Shown here: in pieces, positions 27,333 through 36,182 of the stretch
How the letters are laid out: every line of letters starts with the position of its first letter
How positions within the stretch are numbered: the stretch's first letter is position 1
NCBI GenBank assembly: GCA_026392455.1
Contig: JAPLCB010000004.1
Span: forward strand, 372,001 to 436,000
Direction of reading: 5' to 3'
DNA from: Propionibacteriales bacterium
GTDB lineage: Bacteria; Actinomycetota; Actinomycetes; Propionibacteriales; Nocardioidaceae
DNA: 64,000 nt
The notes under the pieces: generated by a model
Told to the model about the DNA's origin: nothing
What the model saw: only the letters and a program-made list of their open reading frames with translations
Databases searched by the model: none
Position numbers and translations under genes: made by a program

Positions 27333-27591
27333 GCGAGGCAGCCCAGGGACGGTCTACGCCCTCCGGATCCGGATCCCGATCGATGCCTCTGAGCCGCGGG
27401 GTCTCGCTGTGGTCGAGCACCTTGGCGCGAACCATCGCCCCAAAGGGGGTGACTTTCGTCGTCTGCTCCCACGACGCCGGCGACCGGCCCGCAGCGAGGT
27501 CCCGCTCGGCCTTGCGGGTGGGGCCGGTCGTCCCTGAGCGCGTGGCTTCCGGCACTGCCTGCCGACGGTGCGGCGGGTCCACGCTGGAGCC
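27333..27591. promoter_or_regulatory. Gene-free stretch with two DevR-box-like sites
   Basis: No convincing gene is seen between the palindrome and 27592 (340 bp from stop to next start). It holds GTGACTTTCGTCGT at 27449-27462, which shares the 10-mer GACTTTCGTC with the site at 32601, and GGGCCGGTCGTCCC at 27521-27534, a perfect GGGNC-n4-GNCCC dyad 57 bp before the next ATG. Both resemble the DosR/DevR box core (GGGAC-n4-GTCCC). In DNA this rich in G and C a single dyad is weak evidence. Confidence 0.45.
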
Positions 27592-27840
27592 ATGAACATC
27601 GTCCACGCGGCAATCGCAACGTCCTTCCGGCACGCGCAGTGCCTGCACTGCGGGCACGAGATCCTGCTCGCTCGACACGTCGGTTGGATCGAGCTGTACC
27701 CGGGTGAGAGCTACGACATCTGCCCGGACGACGAGGATGGCCGGCACCAGCCCGACCTGGAGTCGGACACAGAGCTTCCGTACTGGATGACCCAGGAGAC
27801 GCAGCGCTGCGTCTCCGCGCGACTTCCCGACGTCTCCTAG
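27592..27840 (+). CDS. Small Cys-rich hypothetical protein
   Basis: 82 residues, MNIVHAAIATSFRHAQCLHCGHEILLARH at the start (17 of these in the first block), with C-x2-C in QCLHCGHEI and a later CPDDEDG; an incomplete zinc-ribbon look. Not recognised as a named family. It starts the dormancy island, lies 57 bp downstream of a DevR-box-like dyad and is followed 5-8 bp later by a patatin-like gene, so the two are probably co-transcribed. Confidence 0.6.
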   Translation: MNIVHAAIATSFRHAQCLHCGHEILLARHVGWIELYPGESYDICPDDEDGRHQPDLESDTELPYWMTQETQRCVSARLPDVS

Positions 27841-27848
27841 GGGTCGTG

Positions 27849-28679
27849 ATGACACCACCGGACGCACCGGCAACGAACCAGGACGGCACCTCTGCGGACG
27901 GTCGTCACCCGCTCGCGATGGTCTACGGCGGCGGCGGTGTCGTCGGGATCGCCTACACGTCCGGGGTGGCCGCTGGGCTTCGTGCTGCGGGGATCGAGGT
28001 GGCCGCAGTGCCCGCACTCGGGACGTCCGCCGGATCGTGGACCGCTGCTGCGCTCGCGCTCGGGCTGCCCTACCAGGACCTGGCAGCGCTGCCCGTCCCG
28101 GCGCTGCCCTCACGGCGTCCCGGTGTCCTGGCCGACGTCGCCCGCCAGGTCTTCGGGGAGGCGACCCACCCGCTGGTGTCGGTCTCGGCCGTGCACGTCC
28201 GGTCGGGGCGACGCCACATCCTCGACGGTGGAACCTTCCCGCTGGCCGATCTGGTGGCCGCCTCGTCGGCGGTCCCCGGCCTGCTCCCTCCGCATCGTGT
28301 CGACGGTCGGCTCTACATCGATGGAGGGATGTGGTCGGCGACGTCCGTCGACGCCGCCGCGATCGCCGACCGGGTGATCGTCGTCGCGCCCCTGGCGGGC
28401 CGGGTCATGGGGCCGATGGGACGCGTCGCGGGGGCTCTGCTCGAGCGCGAGCTCGGCCGGTGGAGAGATCGGCACCCGACTTCGGACATCCGCATGATTC
28501 GTCCTCACCGCGCGATGGCCCGGATCATCGGCGTCCGACCGCTGGCGCTGTTCGACGCGGAGCGAGCAACGGAGATCCACTCCCTCGCCTACGAGCAGGG
28601 AGCGCGGTGGGGTGACGAGATCCAGAGCACCGCTACGCCGGACGGGCCCCCTCCTGATCAGTTCGGGCGCGTTGCCTAG
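27849..28679 (+). CDS. Patatin-like phospholipase
   Basis: 276 residues. The oxyanion-hole glycines are in [10 protein letters not shown] (25-33), the nucleophile is S60 in GTSAG, and the catalytic Asp is D158 in YIDGGMWS, giving the complete Ser-Asp dyad of patatins. No signal peptide, so cytosolic lipid acyl hydrolase activity is expected. A GTG three bases upstream of the chosen ATG is also possible. In a dormancy island it might mobilise membrane or storage lipids; that is inference. Confidence 0.9.
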   Translation: MTPPDAPATNQDGTSADGRHPLAMVYGGGGVVGIAYTSGVAAGLRAAGIEVAAVPALGTSAGSWTAAALALGLPYQDLAALPVPALPSRRPGVLADVARQVFGEATHPLVSVSAVHVRSGRRHILDGGTFPLADLVAASSAVPGLLPPHRVDGRLYIDGGMWSATSVDAAAIADRVIVVAPLAGRVMGPMGRVAGALLERELGRWRDRHPTSDIRMIRPHRAMARIIGVRPLALFDAERATEIHSLAYEQGARWGDEIQSTATPDGPPPDQFGRVA

Positions 28680-28695
28680 TCGGCCTCCGGAGTCG

Positions 28696-29125
28696 ATGGC
28701 CTGCTGGACCGTCACGGGGCTGTCCGGAGGTCGCGATCGGGTCCGTTCGAGCTGGCGCGACGTCCCCGAGCCCTGCGCCGGACGAGGTGCTGGTGGGTGT
28801 GTCGGTCTGCGGGGTGTGCCGGACCGACCTCCATCTCGCCGACCACGACCTGCGCCCGTCCGGGCCTGGGATGGTTCCCGGCCACGAGGTCGTCGGCGAG
28901 GTGGTGGCCCTCGGCGAGCACGCCCGCCGGTTCCGGATCGGGATCGCCTGGTTGCGGCGTACCTGCGGCGTCTGCCGTGCTTGCCGACGAGGGCGCGAGA
29001 ACCTGTGCCGGGCCTCGGAGTGCACCGGGTGGAGCCAGGACGGGGGCTTCGCCGAGTACGCCGTTGTCCCGGAGGCCTTTGCCTACGTCCTCCCGCCACA
29101 ACCGTCCCTTGCGACGAGACCCTGA
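28696..29125 (+). pseudogene. Zinc-dependent alcohol dehydrogenase remnant (frameshifted and 3'-truncated)
   Basis: Reading frame must change at least three times to recover an ADH N-terminus: MACWTV in one frame, GPFELAR in a second, DVPEP in the first again, then [20 protein letters not shown] in the third. From there the GroES-like domain is intact: catalytic Cys-region [26 protein letters not shown] and structural-zinc cysteines [15 protein letters not shown]. The frame ends after YVLPPQPS, about 115 residues in, so the Rossmann half is missing. The extra C in GAGCCCTGCGCC (28769-28780 region) explains the last shift. A complete relative lies at 38045. Confidence 0.85.
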
Positions 29126-29136
29126 GAGGGACGGAC

Positions 29137-29313
29137 ATGGGTCAGAACGACAACCCGACAGCGGGCAACGCTCTGTACGGCCTCGGCGTCCTGGGCGCCT
29201 GGGTGTACTTCTGGCAGCAGGCGGACGGCTTCGGGGAGCACGTCCTCGCGGTGGTGGAGGGTGTCCTCTGGCCGGCGCTGATGGTCTTCGACGCCTTCAG
29301 CCGCCTGCGCTGA
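29137..29313 (+). CDS. Small membrane protein
   Basis: 58 residues from the ATG at 29137 with GAGAGGG upstream. The sequence MGQNDNPTAGNALYGLGVLG then AWVYFWQQA and VLWPALMVFDAFSRL predicts two short membrane-associated helices. The same type of small protein (name unassigned) is common in actinobacterial stress loci. It sits between the ADH remnant and the tandem DevR-like boxes. Function unknown. Confidence 0.65.
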   Translation: MGQNDNPTAGNALYGLGVLGAWVYFWQQADGFGEHVLAVVEGVLWPALMVFDAFSRLR

Positions 29314-29336
29314 GACCGCGCCGGGACCGTGCGTGA

Positions 29337-29371
29337 GGGTCCAACGGTCCCGACGTGGGCCCGTACGGCCC
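29337..29371. promoter_or_regulatory. Tandem DevR-box-like palindromes, 20 bp apart
   Basis: GGGTCCAACGGTCCC (29337-29351) and GGGCCCGTACGGCCC (29357-29371) both fit GGGNC-n5-GNCCC without mismatch in the fixed positions. Their starts are exactly 20 bp apart, so they lie on the same DNA face. The downstream PNPOx start is 61 bp away. Paired boxes spaced by two helical turns are characteristic of DosR/DevR promoters in mycobacteria; the spacer here is 5 rather than 4. Confidence 0.6.
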
Positions 29372-29431
29372 TGCTGTGGGTTCCCGGGGCGCCACAGGAT
29401 GGTGGCAGGCCACATCGATCGAGGAGCCAGG

Positions 29432-29869
29432 ATGGGTGAGCTGCACACGTTGTCCGAGGCGCAGTGCCGGGGACTCCTCACTGACGCCTCGACCGGACGG
29501 GTCGCCGTGGTCGCCCCCGACGGGCCCCACATCGTCCCGGTGAACTTCGCACTGGTCGACGAGAGCCTGGTCTTCCGGACGAGTCCCTTCACCCTCCTCG
29601 CCAGCTACGCCGAGGTCGGCACCATCGCGTTCGAGGTCGACCACACCGACGCCACCACCCGGACCGGCTGGAGCGTGGTGGCACGGGGGAGAGCGACGGT
29701 GGTCCGCGACAGTGCGGAGCTGGCGCACATCAGGAGGGTCTGGGAGCCGATGCCGTGGGCGGCAGGAGAACGCAACCTGCACCTCCGCCTGAAGTACACC
29801 GAGCTGTCCGGTCGCAGCCTGAGCGGGCTGGACGCGGGGCCTGGTCGGTGGTTCCTGTCGGGTGCCTGA
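29432..29869 (+). CDS. Pyridoxamine 5'-phosphate oxidase-like flavin/F420-binding protein (paralogue 1)
   Basis: 145 residues with the split-barrel fold: RVAVVAPDGPHIVPVNFALV, LVFRTSPFT, IAFEVDHTD and [13 protein letters not shown] in the standard order. The family is abundant in the DosR regulons of mycobacteria and streptomycetes. It is a clear paralogue of the protein at 41634-42083 (shared [29 protein letters not shown]). The ATG at 29432 has GAGGAG upstream. Cofactor (FMN, F420 or heme) cannot be told from sequence. Confidence 0.85.
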   Translation: MGELHTLSEAQCRGLLTDASTGRVAVVAPDGPHIVPVNFALVDESLVFRTSPFTLLASYAEVGTIAFEVDHTDATTRTGWSVVARGRATVVRDSAELAHIRRVWEPMPWAAGERNLHLRLKYTELSGRSLSGLDAGPGRWFLSGA

Positions 29870-29977
29870 ACGTCTGACGGTCGGACCGACCGACCCGGTA
29901 CCGAAGGGTCCGGTTGGCAGGGTCGGGTGACCGGTCGGCCCTGGGCGACTGCCGACAGCTCCAGCAGGGTTGGTGAC

Positions 29978-30283
29978 ATGAGCAACGTCCGCCCTCTTCG
30001 TGACCGGCCGCAGGCCCAGCCCGACCGGACCTGGAGCGTGCGCCTGGAGTTCCACCGCGCTGAGTCCGTGACGAAGGTGTCCGCCTTCCTGGACGTCGGC
30101 GACCGCCACGAGCTCACGGCAACCGGAGTGGCCTACGTCGAGAGGGGGCGGGACGGGCTGGACGACGTCGGGTTCGGGCTTGCGGCAGCGGGCGCGCTGT
30201 CCCAGCTCGCCCACTTCCTGGTCGAAGCCGCCGCGAACGACGTCGGCGGTCACCGCCGGGATCCAGGCTCCCTCGACCCATGA
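29978..30283 (+). CDS. DUF1876 protein (dsRBD-like fold)
   Basis: 101 residues. TWSVRLEFHRAESVTKVSAFL, then ELTATGVAYVERGRDGLDDVG and AAAGALSQLAHFLVEAAANDV reproduce the DUF1876 pattern (W.V.I....G.T.A.A.L, L.G.G.A.......P.IGD.LA.ARAL..LA..L). The family is typical of actinobacterial dormancy loci; function unknown. A weak dyad CGGAC-n5-GACCC lies at 29882-29896. Its TGA overlaps the ATG of the following gene (ATGA). Confidence 0.8.
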   Translation: MSNVRPLRDRPQAQPDRTWSVRLEFHRAESVTKVSAFLDVGDRHELTATGVAYVERGRDGLDDVGFGLAAAGALSQLAHFLVEAAANDVGGHRRDPGSLDP

Positions 30284-30831
30284 GGCCGGTGCGCCGCGCA
30301 GCTAGCCTGCTGCTGCTCGCCGTCACGGTCACCGCCGTCGGCGGGGACCAGGGCCCCCGGCAGCCCACCCCACCGCTCGGCGCGGTCGAGTCCGCCTGGA
30401 TCCGCGCAGATCCCTCGGACGCTGCGACCGGGACCTTTCGGTACCTGCCGATGACGCACCCGGACCTCCTGCCGGTTCCCGGCACCGTCTTGGTCAGCTA
30501 CAGCCAGAACTACGCCGACTACTCCGTGGTCCAGGAGGACCCGCGCAGGTACCGACCGCGGTTCCTGCGCCTCGCGCTGTCGGAGTGGCAGGACGGGCCG
30601 CTCAGCGGAGTCGACGGGGGACCTTGGGCCTGGAAACGGGGGACGTTCGCCAGGTCGGGAAGGATCCCACCGGTACCAGCGCCGGCCAGCGACCGCGGTC
30701 TACGGTCGGGGTGTCGGAACGCGTCGCCCGGGCTCCCGATTGCCCGGGACTGCCGCTGGTCGGTGCAACAGGCCCGGCCCTCTCCGACGTCCGATGCCCC
30801 CAGGACGCCCATTCCCCGGGGGCATCGGTGA
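30280..30831 (+). pseudogene. DUF4185-like secreted protein, internally deleted
   Basis: The 183-residue frame starts with a signal peptide (RRAASLLLLAVTVTAVGG) and after about 30 residues jumps to what looks like the C-terminal third of a DUF4185 protein: TGTFRYLPMTHPDLLPVPGT, LVSYSQNYADYSVVQEDP and YRPRFLRLAL. Full-length relatives run to several hundred residues, so the middle appears deleted. The remainder (from about residue 115) is low-complexity out-of-family sequence. Translationally coupled to DUF1876, so it may still be made. Confidence 0.55.
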
Positions 30832-30933
30832 TCTGGAGGTCTGCGGGATCTTCCTGGGACTGGTGACGGTTGGACGTGGTCGAGGGGTCGTTCGCCCGTG
30901 TCGCGCCAGCTGCGAGCGGTGGACGCTCAGATC

Positions 30934-31206
30934 ATGACTTCATCCGCAGGTTCCCCGGGCTCCGTCGTCGTCGGCTACGACCGTCCTCCCGAGGCGGCGA
31001 GAGCGCCTCAATGGGCAGCAGAGCAGACGTCGGTCGAAGGGCGACCGCTCAGTGTCGTGCACGCGATCTCGCTCGCGACGGGGTACCAGCGGACCGGGAC
31101 CGGCGCCGGCTACCTCGACCCCGGGACGACCGGCAGATCCCCGCACGCGTCCTGCCCGGTCGCCGTCGTGAGCGACGTCCACGACCTCGCGGAGGTGTCC
31201 CGGTGA
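30934..31206 (+). pseudogene. Universal stress protein remnant with internal deletion
   Basis: A 90-residue frame begins like a USP: GSVVVGYDRPPEAARAPQWA then GRPLSVVHAISLATGY. It then passes directly to SPHASCPVAVV, the last strand of a USP (normally about 100 residues further on). The ATP-binding G-x2-G-x9-G(S/T) loop has been lost. The frame stays open and its TGA overlaps the GTG of the next gene by 4 bases, so it may persist as a translated leader. Two weak DevR-like dyads lie at 30855-30868 and 30884-30897. Confidence 0.65.
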
Positions 31207-32465
31207 GACGGCTGGTGGTCCTCGGGGCCGGCACCGCGGGCACCATGGTCGTCAACCAGCTCCGGCCCCGTCTCGACAGCGAGGAGTGGTCGATCACGGT
31301 GGTCGACCAGGACGACCAGCACCACTACCAACCCGGCTACCTCTACGTGCCGTTCGGCAGGTACGAGCGCAACGAGATCGTGCGCAACCGGCACCACTTC
31401 ATCCCCGACGGAGTGGACCTGGTCCTGGCCGAGGTCTCGCGCATCGACACCGAGGAGAACCAGGTGATCCTCCACGGCGGCAGGGAGCTGCCGTACGACT
31501 ACCTGGTCATCGCCACGGGGACGACGCCACGGCCCGGCAAGACACCGGGACTGGTCAGCTCGCAGTGGCGTCGGAGCATCTTCGACTTCTACACACTGGA
31601 CGGCGCCGAAGCCCTCGCCGCCGCTCTGCAGGTCTTCGAGGGTGGCCGGGTGGTCGTGCACGTCACCGAGATGCCGATCAAGTGCCCTCCTGCCCCGCTC
31701 GAGTTCACCTTCCTGCTCGAGGCGTGGCTCCGGAAGAACGGCCTGCGCGAACGAACCACGCTGGTCTTCGTGACGCCGCTCGACGGCGCGTTCACCCAGC
31801 CCACCGCGTCGCGGATCCTGGGCGGTCTGCTGGCTGACCGCGGCATCGACCTGGTCACGGACTTCCTCGTCGAGCGGGTCGATCCCGAGCGGAAGACGCT
31901 GATCAGCTACGACGGGCGCGAGGTGCCCTTCGGCATGCTGGTCACGGTGCCGCTGAACATGGGCGCCGACTTCGTGGCCCGGTCAGGCCTGGGTGACGAG
32001 CTGCACTACGTGCCGGTCGACCCGCACACCTTCCAGTCGAAGGCCCACCCGAACATCTTCGCGCTCGGCGACGCGTCCAACATCCCGGCGTCCAAGGCCG
32101 GCTCCGTGGCGCACTTCTCGGTCAACACCTTCGTCGGCAACTTCATCGAGCTTGCCGCCGGCCTGCCGATGACCGGATCCTTCGACGGTCACACCAACTG
32201 CTTCGTCGAGACCGGGGACGACAAGGCGCTGCTGATCGACTTCAACTACGAGACCGAGCCGCTGCCGGGCAAGTACCCCCTCCCGGTCGTGGGCCCGCTC
32301 AGCCTGCTCAAGGAGACGCACGCCAACCACCTGGGCAAGCTGGCGTTCCGCCAGCTGTACTGGAACGTCCTCCTGCCGGGTCGACCGCTGCCCCTGCCGG
32401 TGAAGCTCTCCCTGCGCGGCAAGGAACAGCCGTACCCGGCCGACGAGCTGGAGCCGACGCCGTGA
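31203..32465 (+). CDS. Sulfide:quinone reductase-like FAD/NAD(P)-binding oxidoreductase
   Basis: 420 residues from a GTG that overlaps the previous stop. FAD motif VVLGAGTAGTMVVNQL at residues 5-20, ATG motif VIATGTTPRPG, and the second FAD motif IFALGDASNIPASKAGS near 285-301. C161 in EMPIKCPPAPLEF and C333 in HTNCFVETGDDKAL correspond to the redox-active cysteine pair of sulfide:quinone oxidoreductases, while the third SQR Cys is not obvious. The C-terminal part ends in an amphipathic segment suitable for membrane contact. It probably passes electrons from sulfide or a thiol to quinone during respiratory stress. Confidence 0.8.
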   Translation: MRRLVVLGAGTAGTMVVNQLRPRLDSEEWSITVVDQDDQHHYQPGYLYVPFGRYERNEIVRNRHHFIPDGVDLVLAEVSRIDTEENQVILHGGRELPYDYLVIATGTTPRPGKTPGLVSSQWRRSIFDFYTLDGAEALAAALQVFEGGRVVVHVTEMPIKCPPAPLEFTFLLEAWLRKNGLRERTTLVFVTPLDGAFTQPTASRILGGLLADRGIDLVTDFLVERVDPERKTLISYDGREVPFGMLVTVPLNMGADFVARSGLGDELHYVPVDPHTFQSKAHPNIFALGDASNIPASKAGSVAHFSVNTFVGNFIELAAGLPMTGSFDGHTNCFVETGDDKALLIDFNYETEPLPGKYPLPVVGPLSLLKETHANHLGKLAFRQLYWNVLLPGRPLPLPVKLSLRGKEQPYPADELEPTP

Positions 32466-32600
32466 CCCGACCACGACCATCGGCGGGACGGTCGCCCACC
32501 TCGATCCGGAAGGATTCCACGAGGATCCGCAGGAGTGGTCCCAGCAGCTGAGCTGGCCCCGGCCCTTGCGGCTCAGGTCGGCAAGGATCCTCAGCGCCAC

Positions 32601-32614
32601 GGGACTTTCGTCCG
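32601..32614. promoter_or_regulatory. DevR-box-like site GGGACTTTCGTCCG
   Basis: Matches the DosR/DevR core GGGAC-n4-GTCCC at all but the final base and also has the T-rich centre (TTT) typical of mycobacterial boxes. It is 56 bp upstream of the USP start at 32671. Of the candidate boxes in the window this is the closest to the mycobacterial consensus. Confidence 0.55.
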
Positions 32615-32670
32615 CGGGGTCGAGCCCTCCGGCCCTGCTGGAACGCTCCTGGAGCACGCAGGATTGCTGC

Positions 32671-33252
32671 ATGAGAGAAGCCAGTCCACGCGTCCCACGT
32701 CCGCGGGCGAGCCCGGACCGGAGTTCAATACCGGTTCGAATCCGCGAGCACCTCGTCGTCGGCGTCGACGGGTCGCCGGCGAGCGTCGGGGCCCTCGCCT
32801 GGGCCCTGCGCCACGCAGCCGACCATGACTGCACCCTCGAGGTGATCACCGCGTGGCCCCTCGGGTCCGCGGTCTTCGTCCACGAGGTGCCGGGCCACTT
32901 CTCCGAGGCGCGCTGGAAGGCGGTGCAGGCCCAGGCGCAGGCGATGGCGTACGTCAAGTCGTTGGTCGAGGTCGCGCCGCCGTACACCAGCCGGATCGAG
33001 AACGCGCCGGCGCTGGACGCTCTGGTCGACGCTGCGACACGTGGTCACCTCCTCGTCCTCGGGTCCGACCGCGACCCGACGGGCGCGGGCGCGGACGAGT
33101 TCACCGTCCCGCACCTTCCGCTGACCACGCGGGTGCAGCGGCTGGCGACCTGTCCGGTGGTGCTGATCCCTCACGAGCTGGACCTCGATGTCGACGAACA
33201 GCCCCACGCGGACCAGGCCAGCGTCACGGAACCTCCTGCGACAGTCGGCTGA
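32671..33252 (+). CDS. Universal stress protein
   Basis: 193 residues. The USP domain starts at LVVGVDGSPASVGALAWALRHA, an ATP-binding UspA fold, with later LLVLGSDRD and TTRVQRLATCPVVLIP at the end of the fold. The canonical G-x2-G-x9-GS phosphate loop is altered (GSDRDPTGAGADEF), so nucleotide binding is uncertain. A ~25-residue N-terminal extension precedes the domain. Start chosen as the ATG at 32671, downstream of the DevR-like box. Its 3' end overlaps a P-type ATPase remnant on the other strand by 29 bp. Confidence 0.85.
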   Translation: MREASPRVPRPRASPDRSSIPVRIREHLVVGVDGSPASVGALAWALRHAADHDCTLEVITAWPLGSAVFVHEVPGHFSEARWKAVQAQAQAMAYVKSLVEVAPPYTSRIENAPALDALVDAATRGHLLVLGSDRDPTGAGADEFTVPHLPLTTRVQRLATCPVVLIPHELDLDVDEQPHADQASVTEPPATVG

Positions 33253-33502
33253 CGGCTGCGCGGGTGCGCCGACGCCAGCGCAGGAGTTCGTCCACCCCCC
33301 AGACCAGGACCGGGAACGGCGCCACCAGCAGGAGCTGCCACCAGGTCACGCCCGTCGTGTCGAAGACGGACTGGACGCTGGGAACCCAGATGATCACCGC
33401 GGTGACGAGCAGCTCGGCCGCGATGGCCAGCAGCAGGAGCGGGTTGCTGAAGAAGCCGATGCTGCGCAGGGACGCCAGCTGCGACCGGGCGGCGATCGCC
33501 AT
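33224..33502 (-). pseudogene. P-type cation ATPase C-terminal stub
   Basis: A 92-codon frame encodes only the last two helices of a P-type cation ATPase: FFSNPLLLLAIAAELLVTAV, WVPSVQSVFDTTGV and LLLVAPFPVLVWGVDELLRW. The other ~800 residues, including the DKTGT site, are missing. It is joined directly to a phosphotransferase N-terminal stub on the same strand, so the junction near 33500 is probably a large deletion endpoint. A second, different ATPase stub is at 37745. Confidence 0.8.
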
Positions 33503-33846
33503 ACGTCGGAGCCGTCCAGGACCAGGGAGGCCAACCTCCGGTCCTCAGGCATCCTCCGCATGACGACGAGGTGCTCGGCGACCACGCCCGCCGGGTCCAG
33601 CACGTCGGAGACACCGAGGTACACGTCCGGCGCGAGCCGGCGGTTGAGCTGCACCTCGTGCCGGCACACCTCGAGCCTGCGCTCGAGGGTGGAGAAGTCG
33701 AGGAAGCCGAGATCGACCGGCTTCTTGACCTTCAGGGCGAGCCCGTCGAGCAGGACCACCACGGCCGAGTGCGTCTCGCGCACCGACGCGTAGGGGAGCC
33801 ACTGCAGCCCTCCCGCTTCCTGGTCACCGGGGGGTGCGTTCGTCAC
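33394..33846 (-). pseudogene. APH-type kinase (phosphotransferase/ATP-binding) N-terminal stub
   Basis: Starts at a GTG overlapping the PEP synthase stop by 4 bases. The first ~113 residues (LQWLPYASVRETHSAVVVLL, GLALKVKKPVDLGFLDFSTL, RRLEVCRHEVQLNRRLAPDVY, split here) match the N-lobe of the COG2187/aminoglycoside-phosphotransferase-like kinases. After VLDGSDVW the frame runs out of homology into the P-type ATPase stub read in another frame, stopping at 33394. Full-length relatives have ~500 residues with an ATPase domain. A deletion fused the two genes. Confidence 0.8.
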
Positions 33847-36182
33847 GACGTCCGGTGCCGGGCGAGCTGCTGCTCGGGCAGGGCCGAACGCGAACCAGCC
33901 GCCTCGAGCAGCATCCGCCACTCGGCGGCTGCCACCGTCCTCTGCACGTCGTGGAACGCGTCCGGGTTGACCGAGATGGAGGTGATCCCGCGTCTGACCA
34001 GGTGCTCGGCGAACTCGGGCTGGTTCGACGGTGCCTGGCCGCACAGCGACGAGGTGATCCCGGACTCCCGGCACGCGTCCAGGATCCGGTCGATGAGGTC
34101 GAGCACCGCGGGGTCCGACTCGTCGAAGAGGTCTTCGCAGATCGTGGAGTCCCGGTCCACGCCCAGCGTGAGCTGGGTCAGGTCGTTGCTGCCGATCGAC
34201 ACGCCGTCGATGCCCATCCGGGCGTAGGTCGGGATCCAGTACGCGACCGAGGGGACCTCGGCCATCACCCAGACCGGGAGCGAGGACGCCGTCGGGTGTG
34301 CGCGCACCTGGTCCAAGCACCGCTGGAGCTCCCAGGCGGTCCGGACGAACGGGATCATCAGCCGGAGGTTCGGCGTCTCGGCTGCCACCCGACCGAGGAC
34401 GTCGAGCTCGAGCTCGAACAGGTCGGGCTCCCGGATGTAGCGGAAGCAACCCCGGTAGCCGATCATCGGGTTCTCCTCGTGCGGCTCGAACCTGTCGCCG
34501 CCCTCGAGACCCCGGAATTCGTTGGAGCGGAAGTCGATGCTGCGGTAGACCACCGGCCGGGGTGAGAAGGCCCGGGTGATCCGGAGCAGCGAGGCGGCCA
34601 TCTGGTCGACGAACGTCTGCTGCTCCCCGCGCTCGACGAGCAGGCGCGGATGGACCCCACCGAGGGCGTCCGCGACCATGAACTCGGCGCGCAGCAGTCC
34701 GACACCGTCGACCGGCATCGCGGCGACCTCCTCGGCGTGCTCGGCGACGGCGAGGTTCACGTACAGCCTGGTCGCCGTGGCCGGGGGCGACGCGGTCACC
34801 TCGGCGGACGCAGCCACGGGCGTCTCGGTCCGCTGGGCCGGCACCTGGAGTCCGGCGGTCACCGTTCCGCGGGTTCCGTCCACGGTGACCACCTGGCCGT
34901 CGTGGAGGACCGAGGTGGCGTCGCCGGTGCCCACCACGCACGGGACCCCGAGCTCGCGGGAGACGATCGCGGCATGACAGGTGACGCCGCCCGCGTCGGT
35001 GACCAGTGCGCCCGCGCGGCGCATCACCGGCATCCAGTCCGGACTGGTCATCGCGGCGACCAGGATCTCGCCGTCCTGGAACTGGTCGCCCTGCGACGGC
35101 GAGACCAGGATCCGGACCACCCCGGTCGCGATGCCGTGCGAAGCGCCCAGGCCGTCGGCCAGGACCGAGGTGGCGTCCGGGGACGCCCCGGCGGCTGACC
35201 TCGAGCTCTGGAGGGTGGTGATCGGGCGCGACTGGACCAGGAAGGTCGAGCCGCCTGCTGCGGCCCACTCGATGTCCTGGGGCTTGCCGTAGTGCTCCTC
35301 GACCTGGACGGCGAGTCGAGCGAGGGCGAGGACGCCTTCGTCGTCGAGCACCCGGGTCGAGGCCTCCGCCGGCGTCACGTCCTGGTCGAGGTCCGCGCCG
35401 TCCGGGCCGCGGACGATCTTGGTGCTCTGGCGCCCGATCCGGACGTCGAGGACCGTCGGGCCGGCCTTGGCCACCACGTAGGTGTCCGGCTCGACCGCAC
35501 CGCTGACGATCGACTCGCCCTGACCCAGGACGGCTTCGACGATGATCCGGTCCGTCGCACCGCTCATCGGGTCCGCGGTGAACATGATCCCGGACCGTTC
35601 CGAGGCGATCATCTCCTGGACGACGACGCCCATCAGAGGCTCGCCCGCCAGGTCGCCCTGGGCGCGGTAGGAGATCACCCGTTCGCCGTACAGCGACGCC
35701 CAGCAGTCCTGGAGCCGGTCGAGCAGGTCCGCGGGGCCGACGTTGGTGAAGGTGGCGTTCATCCCGGCGAACGAGGAGTCGCCCGCGTCCTCGGTGGTTC
35801 CGGACGAGCGGACGGCGACGCGCACCTCCTGGCCGAGCTCCTGGTAGGCCTTGGTGACGGCTGCGGCCGTCTCGGCAGGGACGGGACAGGCCCGGACGAT
35901 CGCCTGCGCGGCAGCGGCGCCCTCGGCCAGGGAGACTGGATCGCCCGGATCGATGTCCGCCACCAGCCGGGTGAGCCGCTGGCGCGCCCCTGACCGGACG
36001 AGGGCGTCGAGGAATGCGTCGCTGGTGACCACGAAGCCGCGCGGCACGGGCAGCCCGGCCCGGGTCAGCTCACCCAGGTTCGCACCCTTGCCGCCGACCG
36101 CGAGGACGTCGGTGAGACCGATCTCGTCGAACCAGAGCACCGGGAGTCCGGTGCTCGGTTCGTCGGCTCGCCGGCCGGTCAC
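33843..36182 (-). CDS. ppsA: Phosphoenolpyruvate synthase (PEP-utilising dikinase)
   Basis: 779 residues. The N-terminal ATP-grasp domain begins [20 protein letters not shown] and contains [19 protein letters not shown] and [17 protein letters not shown]. The phospho-His domain has catalytic H403 in [15 protein letters not shown], and the C-terminal PEP/pyruvate barrel shows [28 protein letters not shown] and the catalytic Cys in SSLCGQA. It forms PEP from pyruvate and ATP. The GTG start overlaps the GAPDH stop by 4 bases, coupling two gluconeogenic or energy-salvage steps. Confidence 0.93.
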   Translation of the reverse strand: MTGRRADEPSTGLPVLWFDEIGLTDVLAVGGKGANLGELTRAGLPVPRGFVVTSDAFLDALVRSGARQRLTRLVADIDPGDPVSLAEGAAAAQAIVRACPVPAETAAAVTKAYQELGQEVRVAVRSSGTTEDAGDSSFAGMNATFTNVGPADLLDRLQDCWASLYGERVISYRAQGDLAGEPLMGVVVQEMIASERSGIMFTADPMSGATDRIIVEAVLGQGESIVSGAVEPDTYVVAKAGPTVLDVRIGRQSTKIVRGPDGADLDQDVTPAEASTRVLDDEGVLALARLAVQVEEHYGKPQDIEWAAAGGSTFLVQSRPITTLQSSRSAAGASPDATSVLADGLGASHGIATGVVRILVSPSQGDQFQDGEILVAAMTSPDWMPVMRRAGALVTDAGGVTCHAAIVSRELGVPCVVGTGDATSVLHDGQVVTVDGTRGTVTAGLQVPAQRTETPVAASAEVTASPPATATRLYVNLAVAEHAEEVAAMPVDGVGLLRAEFMVADALGGVHPRLLVERGEQQTFVDQMAASLLRITRAFSPRPVVYRSIDFRSNEFRGLEGGDRFEPHEENPMIGYRGCFRYIREPDLFELELDVLGRVAAETPNLRLMIPFVRTAWELQRCLDQVRAHPTASSLPVWVMAEVPSVAYWIPTYARMGIDGVSIGSNDLTQLTLGVDRDSTICEDLFDESDPAVLDLIDRILDACRESGITSSLCGQAPSNQPEFAEHLVRRGITSISVNPDAFHDVQRTVAAAEWRMLLEAAGSRSALPEQQLARHRTS

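Noticed and set aside
30344-30357. Perfect GGGNC-n4-GNCCC dyad GGGACCAGGGCCCC
   Set aside because: It lies within the signal-peptide coding region of a degraded gene with no start codon at a suitable distance, so it shows how easily the pattern arises by chance.
32720-32750. tRNA 3'-end look-alike GGTTCGAATCC (possible attachment site)
   Set aside because: Flanking bases do not form a T-stem or acceptor and the segment lies inside the USP reading frame; no integrase nearby.
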